From Amphiura filiformis (Eukaryota; Echinodermata; Ophiuroidea; Amphilepidida; Amphiuridae): 64,000 bases of DNA. The notes below the pieces were generated by a model. That model searched no databases. It saw nothing but the letters and a program-made list of their open reading frames with translations, and was not told the DNA's origin. Made by a program: the position numbers and the translations under genes. Shown here in pieces: positions 23,853 to 35,311 of this stretch (position 1 is its first letter; the number at the start of each line of letters is the position of its first letter). The stretch is from assembly GCF_039555335.1 (NCBI RefSeq), contig NC_092629.1, positions 32,588,062 through 32,652,061 of the forward strand. The letters run 5' to 3'.

Positions 23853-24508
23853 GTAAGCAAAAGCATAAACTATTCCCCTTAGGGAACAAAGCCAAAAGTA
23901 GATGAAGTTCTGTAAACATAACTAATTTGTAAATGAAACAGGAATCTAATTGATAACAATTTTATGCACAAAATATTAGTCTGAAGAATGTCTCATAATT
24001 CAATTTTCAATGTTCTTTACGATTATATTTCTAGCACACAAGAGGGGTCAGCCATGACACGAAACTAGTTATGTTTATATGACTTTAGGTTGTTCCCTAA
24101 TATCATATACATTGCACGTCTGTAATAAACTAGTATTTTCTGTATCCAAGTGTAGCCCATGAACTCTGCTGATATTATTCATAAAATACAGTGTTAGTTC
24201 CTTAATTTACCAAACTTTTGTGTCTTCTTGGTGCCTTTGAACGTCAATAAGAAACTATCGATATCCAGCATGATGTGACAGCGGTGTATAACCAAACATC
24301 ATCTTCATGATGTATTCACTTGCAGTACCTAAAAGTGAGCCACATGAAAAAACAAAGAAAGATGAAAATACGATTATTATACATAATGCAAACATAGTTC
24401 AAATGTAGACGGAAACATTCTGATACTTTCCTTTCTTCTGATGGGCAATGTGATTGTCTGTATCATATAATGAATTCTAATAAGTTTTATTTCATATTTT
24501 TCATACAG

Positions 24509-24605
24509 GTTTAGTCACACTGGAAGCACATTTTGGCCGTGATACCCATTATGTCAGAAACCCACACAGTATCTCCACACTACCAACAACAATGCCACTT
24601 ATCAG
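24509..24605 (+). CDS. Short internal 3' exon of the MULE-derived gene
   Basis: TTTTTCATACAG ends at 24508 and CAG-GTAAG begins at 24606. In the phase that takes two bases from the start, the 97-base exon is fully open (LVTLEAHFGRDTHYVRNPHS and on) and leaves two bases. The exon at 26032 begins with exactly one base, so the two join in frame. The function of the segment is unknown. The phase does not match the apparent end phase of the large exon, consistent with one more lost base there. Confidence 0.5.
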
Positions 24606-26031
24606 GTAAGATTATTTCTTGTATTTTAATGGATATTTCAAAAAATTCAATTTGGTTCTTATATTGCTGTCAAAAAAAAGTAAAGGTTGTTGTAAAGAAG
24701 GCTGAAACATCACTTTTGTAAAATTTACATAACAATAACTCATTGACAACAATAAATCAAGCAAGTTTTCAAAGTATATGATTTGTTGAATGAACTTTTG
24801 CGAAACATCAACATGTTATTTTTCAATAATATGATTTAAATAATGAAAATTGATTTATGGGCTTCTTCGACCAACAACACCTACATGTACAATCAACAAA
24901 ATTAATGTTGGCACACTCTGGCACCGAATTGGTCAAGATGGGAGATGCCGCGCTTGTTGATAGAAAGACAGCTTAGGCTAATAGAAATTGGCACTCCTTT
25001 TGTGGTGGATAATAATAAAGTATAAAACATGCAGGCATATGTCCGGCACTTAGGCAGGGTGATTCTTTGTTGGATTATTTTATTTGATCCTATTTGTGAC
25101 CTCTTCTCATAATTTATTACTTTCATTGTCTCACAAGTGTGAAACATCGAGTCGCAGACTCGCAGTACCGTCCATGCGAACTTGGATGTAAGCTTAAGCT
25201 TAGGCCTATATCATGACGGTGTTGACGCAACTTAGAAGTATGATATATCTCCTTAAATTTGCCTCTGTGGGCCTACTTTAATAAATACGATAGAGTAGGC
25301 CTGTGACTGTGAATTAATTTAGATGCCAAGGCAAACGATTATATGTATATCGCTATGGTCGGGGCACATACATTTGTAGGCCTATTTGCATGCTTGTCAT
25401 GGTCGACCTGGCTAAAAATCCTGGCGTTTGCGGGCCGAATGTGGCAACCCAAAATTTACGGTCGACCTGGGAGAAACCGATTTACGATAACTTAGGTGGT
25501 CTATCGTGTGCGATACGATATTTTAGGTCGACCTGGGATTTTTTTCTCCCAACTTGACCCAAAACGCCACTCTGGCATACAAAATGTAAATCGCCACCCC
25601 TCTCCCTCAGTTCAATGTTGATGAAAGCAATTTTCCATTTGGCTCTCCAGTCTCCCAACATTGATTGAGGGGAATGGGAGAAGGTACTATGTATCACTCA
25701 TCAAACATAGTTATACTAATTTCACTAAACTATCAGAGCGACAATGAAGAGTTCCAACATTTTGTCAAGGTATGCCAACTATTAATTTCATTGATTGTTG
25801 TCTACCCTTAATGTAAAAAATGCCGTTTGGCAGCTAGATGGTTGTGTAGAATTTTTTAATTTAAAACAATGGGGAAGTCTTGCTAGAGTATAACTTTAAT
25901 TGTTCTCACTTCCAAAGACAAAATATTTATATTTTCACAACCCCCTCCAAAGAACCAATGCAATTACCAATAATGGATAATATAACTGCACAAAATGTTT
26001 TACAAATTGCAAATTTCTTTTTCCCTAATAG

Positions 26032-26227
26032 GAGCACATCATCAACATTAGTATCAACACCATCAGCAATAGGAATTCCTTCTGGTCTCCTGGCGACACC
26101 ATCATCATTGAATAGACCGATTGAGATCACACTGGCCAATGGAAAAAAGATGAAAATCATAGTCGGAAACAAGTATGCTGGTGCTTGTGTTCCTTTAGGA
26201 CAGCCTGACCCTGATATCGATGCTTGA
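26032..26227 (+). CDS. Terminal exon of the MULE-derived gene
   Basis: A TTTTTCCCTAATAG acceptor ends at 26031. The exon continues the frame of 24509-24605 and ends with TGA at 26225-26227. It encodes a serine/threonine/proline-rich stretch and then a compact segment, IEITLANGKKMKIIVGNKYA, GACVPLGQPDPDIDA. The hydrophobic/basic alternation suggests a small folded beta-rich tail. No family was recognised. A diverged inverted copy of its last 65 bases lies downstream at 26548-26610. Confidence 0.5.
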
Positions 26228-26610
26228 ATACAAATGAATGTTCTTCTATAAGTTGTTTTAAAATGTAGCTGTGTGATTATGCAGGTTACTGCATTTCTAG
26301 CTAGTTTTGTTTCAAGGTACTTGCCTGCATTTGTTTATATTGCTGTGGTTTAAACATGTGCTACAACAACATAAGTTATGAACAAAGTATTGTAGGCCAG
26401 TCAAACTATGAAATCACCCACCAATAGAATTGCAACAGATGGTCAAATCTTGTTAAAAACATACCAATGTATTACTCTTGTCAATGTCATTAGGATTTAG
26501 AAAAAGTATAGTTTGACCTATCTCTGATGTACGCACAGGCATATACGTATCAGGGTCATGCTGTCCTAACACAAGCACCAGCATACTTGTTTCCTACTAT
26601 AATTTTCATA
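26151..26610. repeat. Inverted duplication of the terminal exon end
   Basis: 26151-26216 (including AACAAGTATGCTGGTGCTTG) and 26548-26610 (including CAAGCACCAGCATACTTGTT) are reverse complements with a few differences and one small gap. The roughly 330-base centre is AT-rich. A transcript crossing both would form a stem of about 65 bp. Confidence 0.8.
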
Positions 26611-26639
26611 TACACATCTGTTTAAAGACACTATATCTA

Positions 26640-26900
26640 TTCATTGACCTTGCGACCTAGGCTTGGACGTACATACTGCTTCCGTAAATGTGACCATATC
26701 AGCATGTCCGGTATGGTAATGAGCATTCAGCATATTAGTGTACTGCTATCTACTGTAGATAGCATCAGATAAATGTGGCCATATCAGCATGCCTGTATGT
26801 ACATGTATGATATTATGTGTGACTATATGAGCATTCAGTGTATTACTATATACTGTTATCTACTGTGTGTCTTTCTGTACATAGGCCTGTAGAAAATAGC
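26640..26900. repeat. Degenerate tandem repeat (~115 bp unit)
   Basis: Phrases such as GACCATATCAGCATG, GAGCATTCAG, GTATTA and CTATCTACTGT appear twice or more in the same order. It is non-coding and lies 3' of the terminal exon. Confidence 0.55.
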
Positions 26901-27103
26901 ATTTACATGGTACATGTAATTATTGTATAGTCTTGTATCATGTGTAGAGTGTTAGTTATAGTAACAAGTGGGATACTCATCGATCCATAACAAAAGGTAT
27001 AGAATTCATTGACAATAGAACCCAATGTTGCCAATACTGCGGTTAAAGTGCCAAATTGTGCCAATTCAGTTTATAACATAAATATGTTTACTTCATATTA
27101 CTA

Positions 27104-27362
27104 CCGTAAAAACTTGATAGTTAGCATATGTGATTACTCTCGAGTGCTTTTAAAACATGCAAACATGAAGAGCCCCATCCACAAAAGTGTAAAAGGTTTT
27201 GAACAAATCATCGATACGAACAAGTAAACCTGCACATGTGTGTCTCAAGCCCATAAGCTAAGTTCGTAAAGCGCCAGACTTTGGTGGTACAATTTCATGC
27301 TTTCAAAAGCGCTTGATAGTAAGCACATATGCTAAGCTATGCTAACTATCAAGTTTTTACGG
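27104..27362. mobile_element. TA-flanked MITE, CCGTAAAAACTTGATAGTTA ends
   Basis: CCGTAAAAACTTGATAGTTA followed by GCATATGTG at the left is matched by CACATATGC...TAACTATCAAGTTTTTACGG at the right. TA precedes and follows it, as for Tc1/mariner-type insertions. The interior is non-coding. Confidence 0.85.
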
Positions 27363-27428
27363 TACTTAATTTTAGATCCCGGTTTTGATTATTGTTTAAG
27401 AGTATTTTTTCTTTACTAGTACTGGCAG

Positions 27429-28970
27429 CTGTTATGCTGGGGTTGGGTGAAGGCAACCACTTATTGTGCGGAGAGAGTTGTTCAAGCTTGTGTCCACTAC
27501 AGGTGCGCAGTATTCAGCAGGGGTGTAAACCAAAGCCAGAGTTGCAGTGCGTAGAGTAGAAACGCTGGCTCCCCAACCTGTTCCTCTGAGCCGTAAGATC
27601 TCCCTGTGCTGTGACTTTGTCGCGGAAGCCTGCCAGGTGTTGCTGGTAGGTAAGCGATCTGTCAAATTTCACTCCAAGGTAGATAGGGGTAGCTTGGAAA
27701 GCAAGTTGACTCTTATTGACCATGATGTTTAGCTCCCACTTAGCTTCCTTGCTGCTGAAACTGTCAGTTCCTCAGATATGTTGATAGGGTATCCATGTCA
27801 TTACTGAGGACCTTCTTGATGTTTGACCATTTCCTGTGTGTTGCCAGGATGGCTATGTTGTCTGCGTAGCCATACTTCTTTGATGTTGTCTCAGACAATC
27901 ATGAATGTAGATGTTGAATAGCAAAGGAGCCAGTACAGATCCCTGAGGAACACTGTTGTTAAGATGGCGAAATCTGCTTTGCTGTCTGTCACTGGTCTTC
28001 AGTACGAAGCTCCGATTTGAGATCAGGTTCAGAATGTAATGAACCATCTGTCCGGTATCATACAAAGTAGCTTTGCAGTGAGTCCCCTGTGCCATACGGT
28101 GTCATAGGTAGCAGTTAAATCCACAAAAACAGCCCCTGCCTTCTCCTGGTTCTCAAATGTATCTTCAATGTCCAGCGTAAGGAGGGTCACTTGGTCTACA
28201 GTTGACCTACCCTGGGCTTGTAGCTCTTTGGATCATCCTTGGGTTTGTTCGGCTTCGGTAGGGCTTTTGGCTTTTGCATTGGCTCATCGAAAATGACAGA
28301 AAGAGGCGTAGCCAGTTGGTGACGGCATTTCGGGATGTATGATATCAGATCCTGGGGCCTTGCCTGCTTTCAGCAATTTGATAGCTGATGACATTTCCTC
28401 CACTGTGAACTGATTGGTTAGCTCTGTGTCCGTCTTCCAGAGACTGGCTACTTCCTTGCCAATGCATCTTGAGAAATCCCGATCTGGGTTCTTGAAACAG
28501 CTATTCTGGACTAGCTGAGATGCAATGGAGTAAGCACTGACTGGGCACTTGGTTGGAGATGAAGTTTTCCGGCCAGTTTGTTGGTTGACTGTGTGCCATG
28601 CTCTGCGGCAGGAGTGAGTGAAGTCAATTGACTCAACAGTTTCAGCCCAGCGTTCTTGGCGCTTCTCATCTAGGTGTGACAGCAGTATGGAAGCAGTTGC
28701 TTGTGACTTCTGACCTGGTTCAGCTTCGATGTCATACAGCTCTTGACATTCATCATCCCAGCCTGGGATGTAGCTCCTTTGGTAGAAATGTGGGATTGAC
28801 TGCTTTGCTGCATGGATGAGAAGGTTGCAGTAGGCCTTGTATGATGAGTACAGGTCTTCACTGTCTGGGTGTGTTAGCCTTGAGACCAGCTTGTTTGTTA
28901 TCCGTTGAAATTGTTCCAAGTTAGCCTTGCCAAAGTTCCAGCGATCTGATGGAAACTTCAGTTATGAATC
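27429..28970 (-). mobile_element. Decayed non-LTR retrotransposon (LINE) reverse transcriptase
   Basis: On the minus strand the fragments run in order. First comes a connector between endonuclease and RT (28970-28320, ending LLKAGKAPGSDIIHPEM, the RT entry motif). Then come VFVDLTATYDTVWH (RT motif A, near 28100), VPQGSVLAPLLFNIYIHD (motif B region, near 27930) and YGYADNIAILA near 27860. The last is the YADD catalytic box with its second aspartate changed to asparagine. The C-terminal part follows (GVKFDRSLTYQQHL, then YTPAEYCAPV and NNSLRTISGCLHPTP) to about 27430. The pieces lie in different frames with stops between, so the copy is inactive and 5'-truncated. The clade is uncertain (Jockey/CR1/I-like). 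Confidence 0.85.
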
Positions 28971-30800
28971 AGTTTGTCTTCCGAAAATTGCGCAAATGTT
29001 TGTACAGGCTCCGAAACCTGTAATATCTTTGTTAGGATTTATAATCTGAGGCATGGCCTGATATAAAGGTTGGCCACCCCTGGTTTAAATGCTTGAGATA
29101 GCTCATTATAGCTGGTGTATCTCTCTAAATATCTAATGATGTAAATGCTGTAATAATACTAACATAAAGATACTTTGTATCCTCCTACCATTGTAGGATA
29201 TTAAGTTGCTTGTAAAATGGAAGAACAATTGGAATATTATACCGTAAATCAAAAAACATGAAGTGTGTTTAAATGCTAACAGAGTTGGTGAAATTGATGT
29301 ATTGTACAAATATTTTTGTTGCTGGTATAAGAATTGAATATTATGCTGTAAATTGCAGGAATTGAACTTTTATTACATGCATCTCTGAGAGTGTATAGTT
29401 ACCTTAATGCTTGTATTGATGAAATTGTTGTTTTCTTAATTTTTGAATACCTTTGTATAGTATATGAGTGGATGTTCATCCGTAGTGATAGAAAAAAGAG
29501 TTTAATAACAGATACACTATTTTACACTCACCTGGAACATTTTCACAAGGTCAACTAGCATCCAGCAGATGGTGAATTGGTGATGACTGTGATGCTGTGA
29601 TGATATCTTGTCTAGTCCTTCCTGATGACATCATATTAGGATCTTACAGCAAATAAAACAGTGGAGTGTTGATATTAAACTCTTATCACTATTGTATATT
29701 AAGTGCGTACATGTAATTAGTGTTAACAGAAAACATAAGAAAATGGATATGGAAAAGGTTCATAAATTTGCAACCAAGTACCGGTATTCAAGAGACCTAG
29801 ATATTCAACATCAATAGTGTTAGTTTTGAGCAAGTCATTGATGGTAGTAACTCAATATGTACAGAACAATTCATGTGTATTCAGAAAGACTGTTGAATGA
29901 GCAAACCCATGTCATGGAGAAATCTTGCAGGACTCAATTCGATATATATCTTTAGAAAGCTCACACTGATTCAGACCTGAATTAGAAAATCTAATTTTAA
30001 CTGAAATGTTCTGCTACTTTGGATTAAAAAATACTAACTGCATGGGTCAGAAACTCAGAATTGTGTATGTTACATTTGAAGTATAAGCAAATTTTCTCAG
30101 ATAAGTGCTGCTGATTTTGATCATCTTTCATACCAGAAAGCACATTAATGTATATCATGATGCCATCAACATCAATAGTAGAACTTGGTCATGTATGTAT
30201 ACAAGATAACAGTCTACCTTATCCAATTATGAAATTATATCAAACTGAGTACAAATCATTTCAACTTACCATATACTTGATGGTGTATCATTTGAGAGGA
30301 GTGATGACACTGAATTAGTCAAGGTATCCAGCAGGTGAAATCTTGACATCAAAGAAACACATCATTGATGTAATGTCTATAAAACAAACAAACAATATAC
30401 ACTGTTAATTTGAAAAACTTGTAGATTTTATGTCAGGATGTAAAGTTAAAAGTTATTTTTATCATCTTGATGCTCATGGCATGTTTGTGGTTAAACAGAA
30501 TGAAATAAGTTACCAACTGTTGAATATAATCTTTAGTAGTAAAAATGAAATTGTGCGGAAATTGTAATTGCTTAAAAGTATTTTGTGTTTCTACAAAAAC
30601 ATCATTTTATGGTTTGATAAAATAAAGATATTTGAGTCTTTCTCATTCTACCATCTCATTATATGTTGGTTGTAAAATGTAATTAAGCGCTGATGTTGAT
30701 TACAATGTTGTTTATCAATGAAAATATGTTTATATGCTTGTGTGTTGATAAAATAAATGTATTAGATCTGCCTATCTGCAAAATGGAGGCAGTGTTATAT
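28971..30800. other. Stretch without recognised features
   Basis: AT-rich, no frame of note and no obvious repeat structure apart from the start of the minisatellite at its right edge. Confidence 0.45.
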
Positions 30801-31932
30801 ATAATGCAGGTTATAAAATTAAAAGCATAAATGTAAAAATAATGTGGGTTGTGAAATGAAAAGCATGAATACAAAATGCTGGTTGTGAAACGAAAAGCAT
30901 TAATACATAATGCTGGTTGTGAAATGTAAAGCATGAATACATAATGCTGGTTGTGAAATGTAAAGCATGAATACATAATGCTGGTTGTGAAACGAAAAGC
31001 ATGAATACATAATGCTGGTTGTGAAATGTAAAACTTGAATACATAATGCTGGTTGTAAATGTAAAGCATGAATACATAATGCTGGTTGTGAAATGTAAAG
31101 CATGAATACAAAATGCTGGTTGTGAAATGTAAAGCATGAATACATAATGCTGGTTGTGAAATGTAAAGCATGAATACATAATGCTGGTTGTGAAATGTAA
31201 AGCTTGAATACATAATGCTGGTTGTAAATGTAAAGCATGAATACATAATGCTGGTTGTGAAATGTAAAGCATGAATACATAATGCTGGTTGTGAAATGTA
31301 AAGCATGAATACATAATGCTGGTTGTGAAATGTAAAGCATGAATACATAATGCTGGTTGTGAAATGTAAAGCATGAATACATAATGCTGGTTGTGAAATG
31401 TAAAGCATGAATATATAATGCTGGTTGTGAAATGTAAAGCATGAATACATAATGCTGGTTGTGAAATGTAAAGCATGAATACATAATGCTGGTTGTGAAA
31501 TGTAAAGCATGAATATATAATGCTGGTTGTGAAATGTAAAGCATGAATACATAATGCTGGTTGTGAAATGTAAAGCATGAATACATAATGCTGGTTGTGA
31601 AATGTAAAGCATGAATACATAATGCTGGTTGTGAAATGTAAAGCATGAATACATAATGCTGGTTGTAAATGTAAAGCATGAATACATAATGCTGGTTGTG
31701 AAATGTAAAGCATGAATACATAATGCTGGTTGTGAAATGTAAAGCATGAATACATAATGCTGGTTGTAAATGAAAAGCATGAATACATAATGCTGGTTGT
31801 GAAATGTAAAGCATGAATACAAAATGCTGGTTGTGAAACAAAAAAATGCTGGTTGTGAAACGAAAAGCATGAATACATAATGCTGGTTGTAAATGAAAAG
31901 CATAAATACATAATGCTGGTTGTGAAATGTAA

Positions 31933-32147
31933 GGGCTCATATTGAAATACCCTACCACGTTTGCACACAGAAAGAAGGCAGGATTCCCCTCGCTAAGCGT
32001 GCGCCTCAGGAAAGCTCGGTCATAAAACAGATGGATTATATGCATCAGTGATACACCCTGCCCAGGATTTTAACAAAAGAAGGCTAGCACAGGAAAGCTG
32101 CAGGATGTCGTACACCTTCCTGTGTAAGGGAATTTCAATATGAGCCC
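31933..32147. mobile_element. Harbinger-like MITE in the minisatellite, copy 1
   Basis: The ends GGGCTCATATTGAAAT and ATTTCAATATGAGCCC are perfect inverted repeats. TAA precedes (31930-31932) and follows (32148-32150), and the minisatellite unit around it shows that TAA was duplicated on insertion. A 3-bp TAA/TWA duplication with GGG-starting ends is typical of PIF/Harbinger MITEs. Interior non-coding. Confidence 0.88.
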
Positions 32148-32217
32148 TAAAGCATGAATACATAATGCTGGTTGTAAATGAAAAGCATAAATACATAATG
32201 CTGGTTGTGAAATGTAA

Positions 32218-32432
32218 GGGCTCATATTGAAATACCCTACCACGTTTGCACACAGAAAGAAGGCAGGATTCCCCGCGCTAAGCGTGCGCCTCAGGAAAGC
32301 TCGGTCATAAAACAGATGGATTATATGCATCAGTGATACACCCTGCCCAGGATTTTAACAAAAGAAGGCTAGCACAGGAAAGCTGCAGGATGTCGTACAC
32401 CTTCCTGTGTAAGGGAATTTCAATATGAGCCC
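32218..32432. mobile_element. Harbinger-like MITE in the minisatellite, copy 2
   Basis: Same 215-base length, ends and TAA duplication as copy 1. The two differ by only about one base (CTCGC versus CGCGC near 32276). The minisatellite flank is also repeated, so this copy arose by local duplication of a block of about 285 bp and not by a second insertion. Confidence 0.88.
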
Positions 32433-32504
32433 TAAAGCATGAATACATAATGCTGGTTGTAAATGAAAAGCATGAATACATAATGCTGGTTGTGAAATTA
32501 AAAG

Positions 32505-34110
32505 GTAGCAGGTGATACTTGTGGTTTAAGAATCACCTTGTTATAACATGTGTATAAATATGCTCACCTTCAGCTAGAGTTTAATACATGTATCGTGCCT
32601 ACCCCATTTTCATCAACAACATTTCCCTAATTTAGATAAATAGAAGAATTAAAAAAGGAAGATGCAAGATATTAATTGTTAAAGTTGAGCATTGTTCAAT
32701 CTTGTTCCAATTGTGCAACTTGAAGTATTTTTACATTGTCTATGTACGGCACTTGTAAGCACAGATATTAATAGCAATGTTTATTCATACTGTAGTACCG
32801 TACTGAATAAACTATAGGGTCAATATTCTGTGAAGTGCACTACTGATACAGTAAAAGTAATGCTTACTATGTCCTGTTACTCTTTAAAAGTAAGTACAAG
32901 GCCATGCATAAAGTGTATTCAGGGGTTGAGTTTTGAAAATAACAGGCACACTACAAATCACATTTCTAAAAATGTTATGGCAGGCTGTCAGGTGTGTTAT
33001 TAAAATACAATTAGTAAGAAGTTTAGGAACTGAGGTGTGCTATAGTTTAGGAACTGAGGTGTGCTATATAAATTGTACTTGGACAGGCAATTCAAGGTGT
33101 GCGGTGGTGTATGATCACACTCGCATGCCTTAAAACTCAATCCCTGTGTATTAAGAGTGTACAATATTATTATGCATTTGAACAGCAAAATGCACTAGCC
33201 TTTATTGTTGAACATACAATCTGCAGATTTCCCAGTCATAAAGGTCTAATCGTAAGAAGTTCATAAATGTATTTTAAATAAATTGGAATATCAATGATGA
33301 ATATGAACACAACAAAATAATGAATGTAAATAAAGCTGTTTACTTACTATGTACATGTTTTGTGACTGGCTTGTTTGATTGTAGTTTGTGCACATGAGAC
33401 GTATGAACTAAAACTGAGTCCATCATGTTTTTGCAAAATATCACTAAACTGTAAAGCAATAATTAATACAAATCATGAATTCTAGCATAGTTACGGTCAT
33501 TCAAAAAATCTTTTGCTTCCACCCTCACAAACCACAATTGAATTAACATGGAAAATTATCCTCAGATTAGTAGATTACCAACCTGAATGAAGGAAGCATT
33601 AGACTAAGTTGACAAAAGAATCACTCGATGTTATGTCACTACTTGAGACTTACAAAATGTATGTTAGGACATGAAAGGTCGATAGACTGCCCAAAAGCAC
33701 CACCTAAAACAAATCAATACCAATATCTCCATGGCCATGGCATATTGTCAACTGCTTAAGAAACAAACCATAAGATTTAATTTGATTAAAATTTGGTATA
33801 GGCCTACCGGTACTTATGATTAATATTTTTATTTGAATTGTATATAACCGGCCGTTCTGGGTGGACACACGCTTGGGTCCTGATGGGACCAAGCTCAAGC
33901 AAAATGCTAAAGCCAAGCCTTAAAAGCTCATAAGCTAGCGTACTGGCCTATATGAAGAGAAAAGAAAGAAACAGGATTGAGGAAAAAGAAGAAGGAAAAG
34001 AAAGGTCAGTCCCAACAAATCAATTGTACAATTTTGCTCTCAATCGAGAAATAAGAAATTGGAAATTTTTATTCCATGCCCGATACAAAGGCTTAGAATT
34101 GACACTTGTG
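32505..34110. other. Stretch without recognised genes
   Basis: AT-rich. The only structure noted is a 24-base direct duplication near 33018-33066 (TAGTTTAGGAACTGAGGTGT and its repeat). Confidence 0.45.
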
Positions 34111-34111
34111 T

Positions 34112-34306
34112 TTAAGAACGAGGAAAAAGGTATTGTTTTTAGCAGCTGTTGTGCATCTATCATCTCATATTACACGGGTGACATTATATTTTTTTGGTGT
34201 AAAACAACTTGGCTTCAACTCAATGTTTCAAAATAATGATGTCACCTGTGTTATGAGACGATAGATGCATGACAGCAGCTTCAAACAATTATACCTTTAT
34301 TCTCTT
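34112..34306. repeat. Full copy of the AGAGAATAAAGGTATTG MITE family
   Basis: The arms AAAGGTATTGTTTTTAGCAG and TGTGCATCTATCATCTCATA pair with ATGAGACGATAGATGCATGA and AATTATACCTTTATTCTCTT. The interior ACAACTTGGCTTCAACTC matches the copy at 19163 in reverse sense. Confidence 0.8.
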
Positions 34307-34356
34307 GGGGCTAACATGCATGGCGAAGTGTTAAAGAATGCAATTCACTGAGTAGT

Positions 34357-34436
34357 TCTACACCAAAAATAATGTCGCTAATGTTATATACAATAGATGC
34401 ACGGCAGCAGCTTTACACAATACCTTTATTCTCTTA
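34357..34436. repeat. Half copy of the AGAGAATAAAGGTATTG MITE family
   Basis: It contains CACCAAAAATAATGTCGC, then AATAGATGCACGGCAGCAGC and ACAATACCTTTATTCTCTTA. Only one arm is present. It lies about 50 bases from the full copy at 34112-34306. Confidence 0.7.
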
Positions 34437-34686
34437 TAATAAATTACAGTATTAAATAATGTTAAATAATAATATGAAACATTAATAATTTGCTTAAATA
34501 AAAAGTTACCTTTTTCAGAGTCTTGGTTAGCAGCGACGTAGCTTGCAACACCATCACATCATCTTCATTCAGCATAGTGTTTAAAAGCCTCCGGTCACTT
34601 ACTAATAATGATAATAACAATTTATATTAGATAATAAAATTAACATAACTAGATATCAAACTTATTTCTCCACTGGAAATGAAATA

Positions 34687-35311
34687 CATTTTGCTCAGCT
34701 TAATTTTACGATCACCTAGTATTTTGGTATATTTGTTCACAGTAGAAACATGGATCTGCATACCTAATTAACTTAGTTATAAAGTACCTAACTTTTTGAC
34801 ATTTGCAGTTTGGTCCATTTTTAGTGACAGAGTTTTTCTCTAAAAATGGCAAATGCAATGTCTATATTATGACATTGTGAAGGCCTATGCTAATATTTAG
34901 CGACAGAAATCATGTTCTACTATGAAAATTAAACATGAGTGGTTTTGATTTCATTAAAATGGATGTCTTTTCTTTATTAGAAAAGAGAAGACCTATTACT
35001 AGGCCTACATACATGTATGATCATGATTTGTATTTGGTATAAACTGAGGAGTAGGCTCTATAATAGTAGAACATGATTTCTGTCACTAAATAAATAGCAT
35101 AGGCCTTCATCACAATGTCATAATAGACATTGCATTTGCCATTTTTAGAGAAAAACTCTGTCACTAAAAATGGACCAAACTGCAAATGTCAAAAAGTTAG
35201 GCACTTTAGACCCAAGTTAATTAGGTATGCAGATCCATGTTTCTACTGATAGTACTGTGAACAAATATACCAAAATACTAGGTGATCTTAAAATTAAGCT
35301 GAGCAAAATGT
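34687..35311. mobile_element. Foldback element with ~240-bp arms
   Basis: The left arm 34687-34923 and right arm 35063-35311 are close reverse complements. Shared phrases are ATTTTGCTCAGCTTAATTTT, CATGGATCTGCATACCTAAT, ATTTTTAGTGACAGAGTTTT and AATCATGTTCTAC. The centre is about 140 bases. No coding content. Confidence 0.88.

Larger units (their letters stand above)
30804..32504. repeat. 34-bp minisatellite array
   Basis: The unit reads AAGCATGAATACATAATGCT then GGTTGTGAAATGTA, 34 bases, in roughly 40 copies. Variants include a 33-base unit (GGTTGTAAATG) and changes such as ACAAAATGC, AACGAAAAGC and GCTTGAATAC. Because 34 is not a multiple of three and the unit has no minus-strand stops, all three minus frames stay open for over 380 codons; these are not genes. 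Two 215-bp insertions interrupt the array. Confidence 0.97.

Noticed and set aside
30683-32045. Three overlapping minus-strand frames of 381-406 codons
   Set aside because: All are produced by the 34-bp minisatellite, whose unit lacks stops and shifts frame each copy. The repeated peptide is a translation of the satellite, not a gene.
30804-32504. CRISPR-like regular repeat array
   Set aside because: Units are contiguous with no unique spacers, and the window is eukaryotic with introns.
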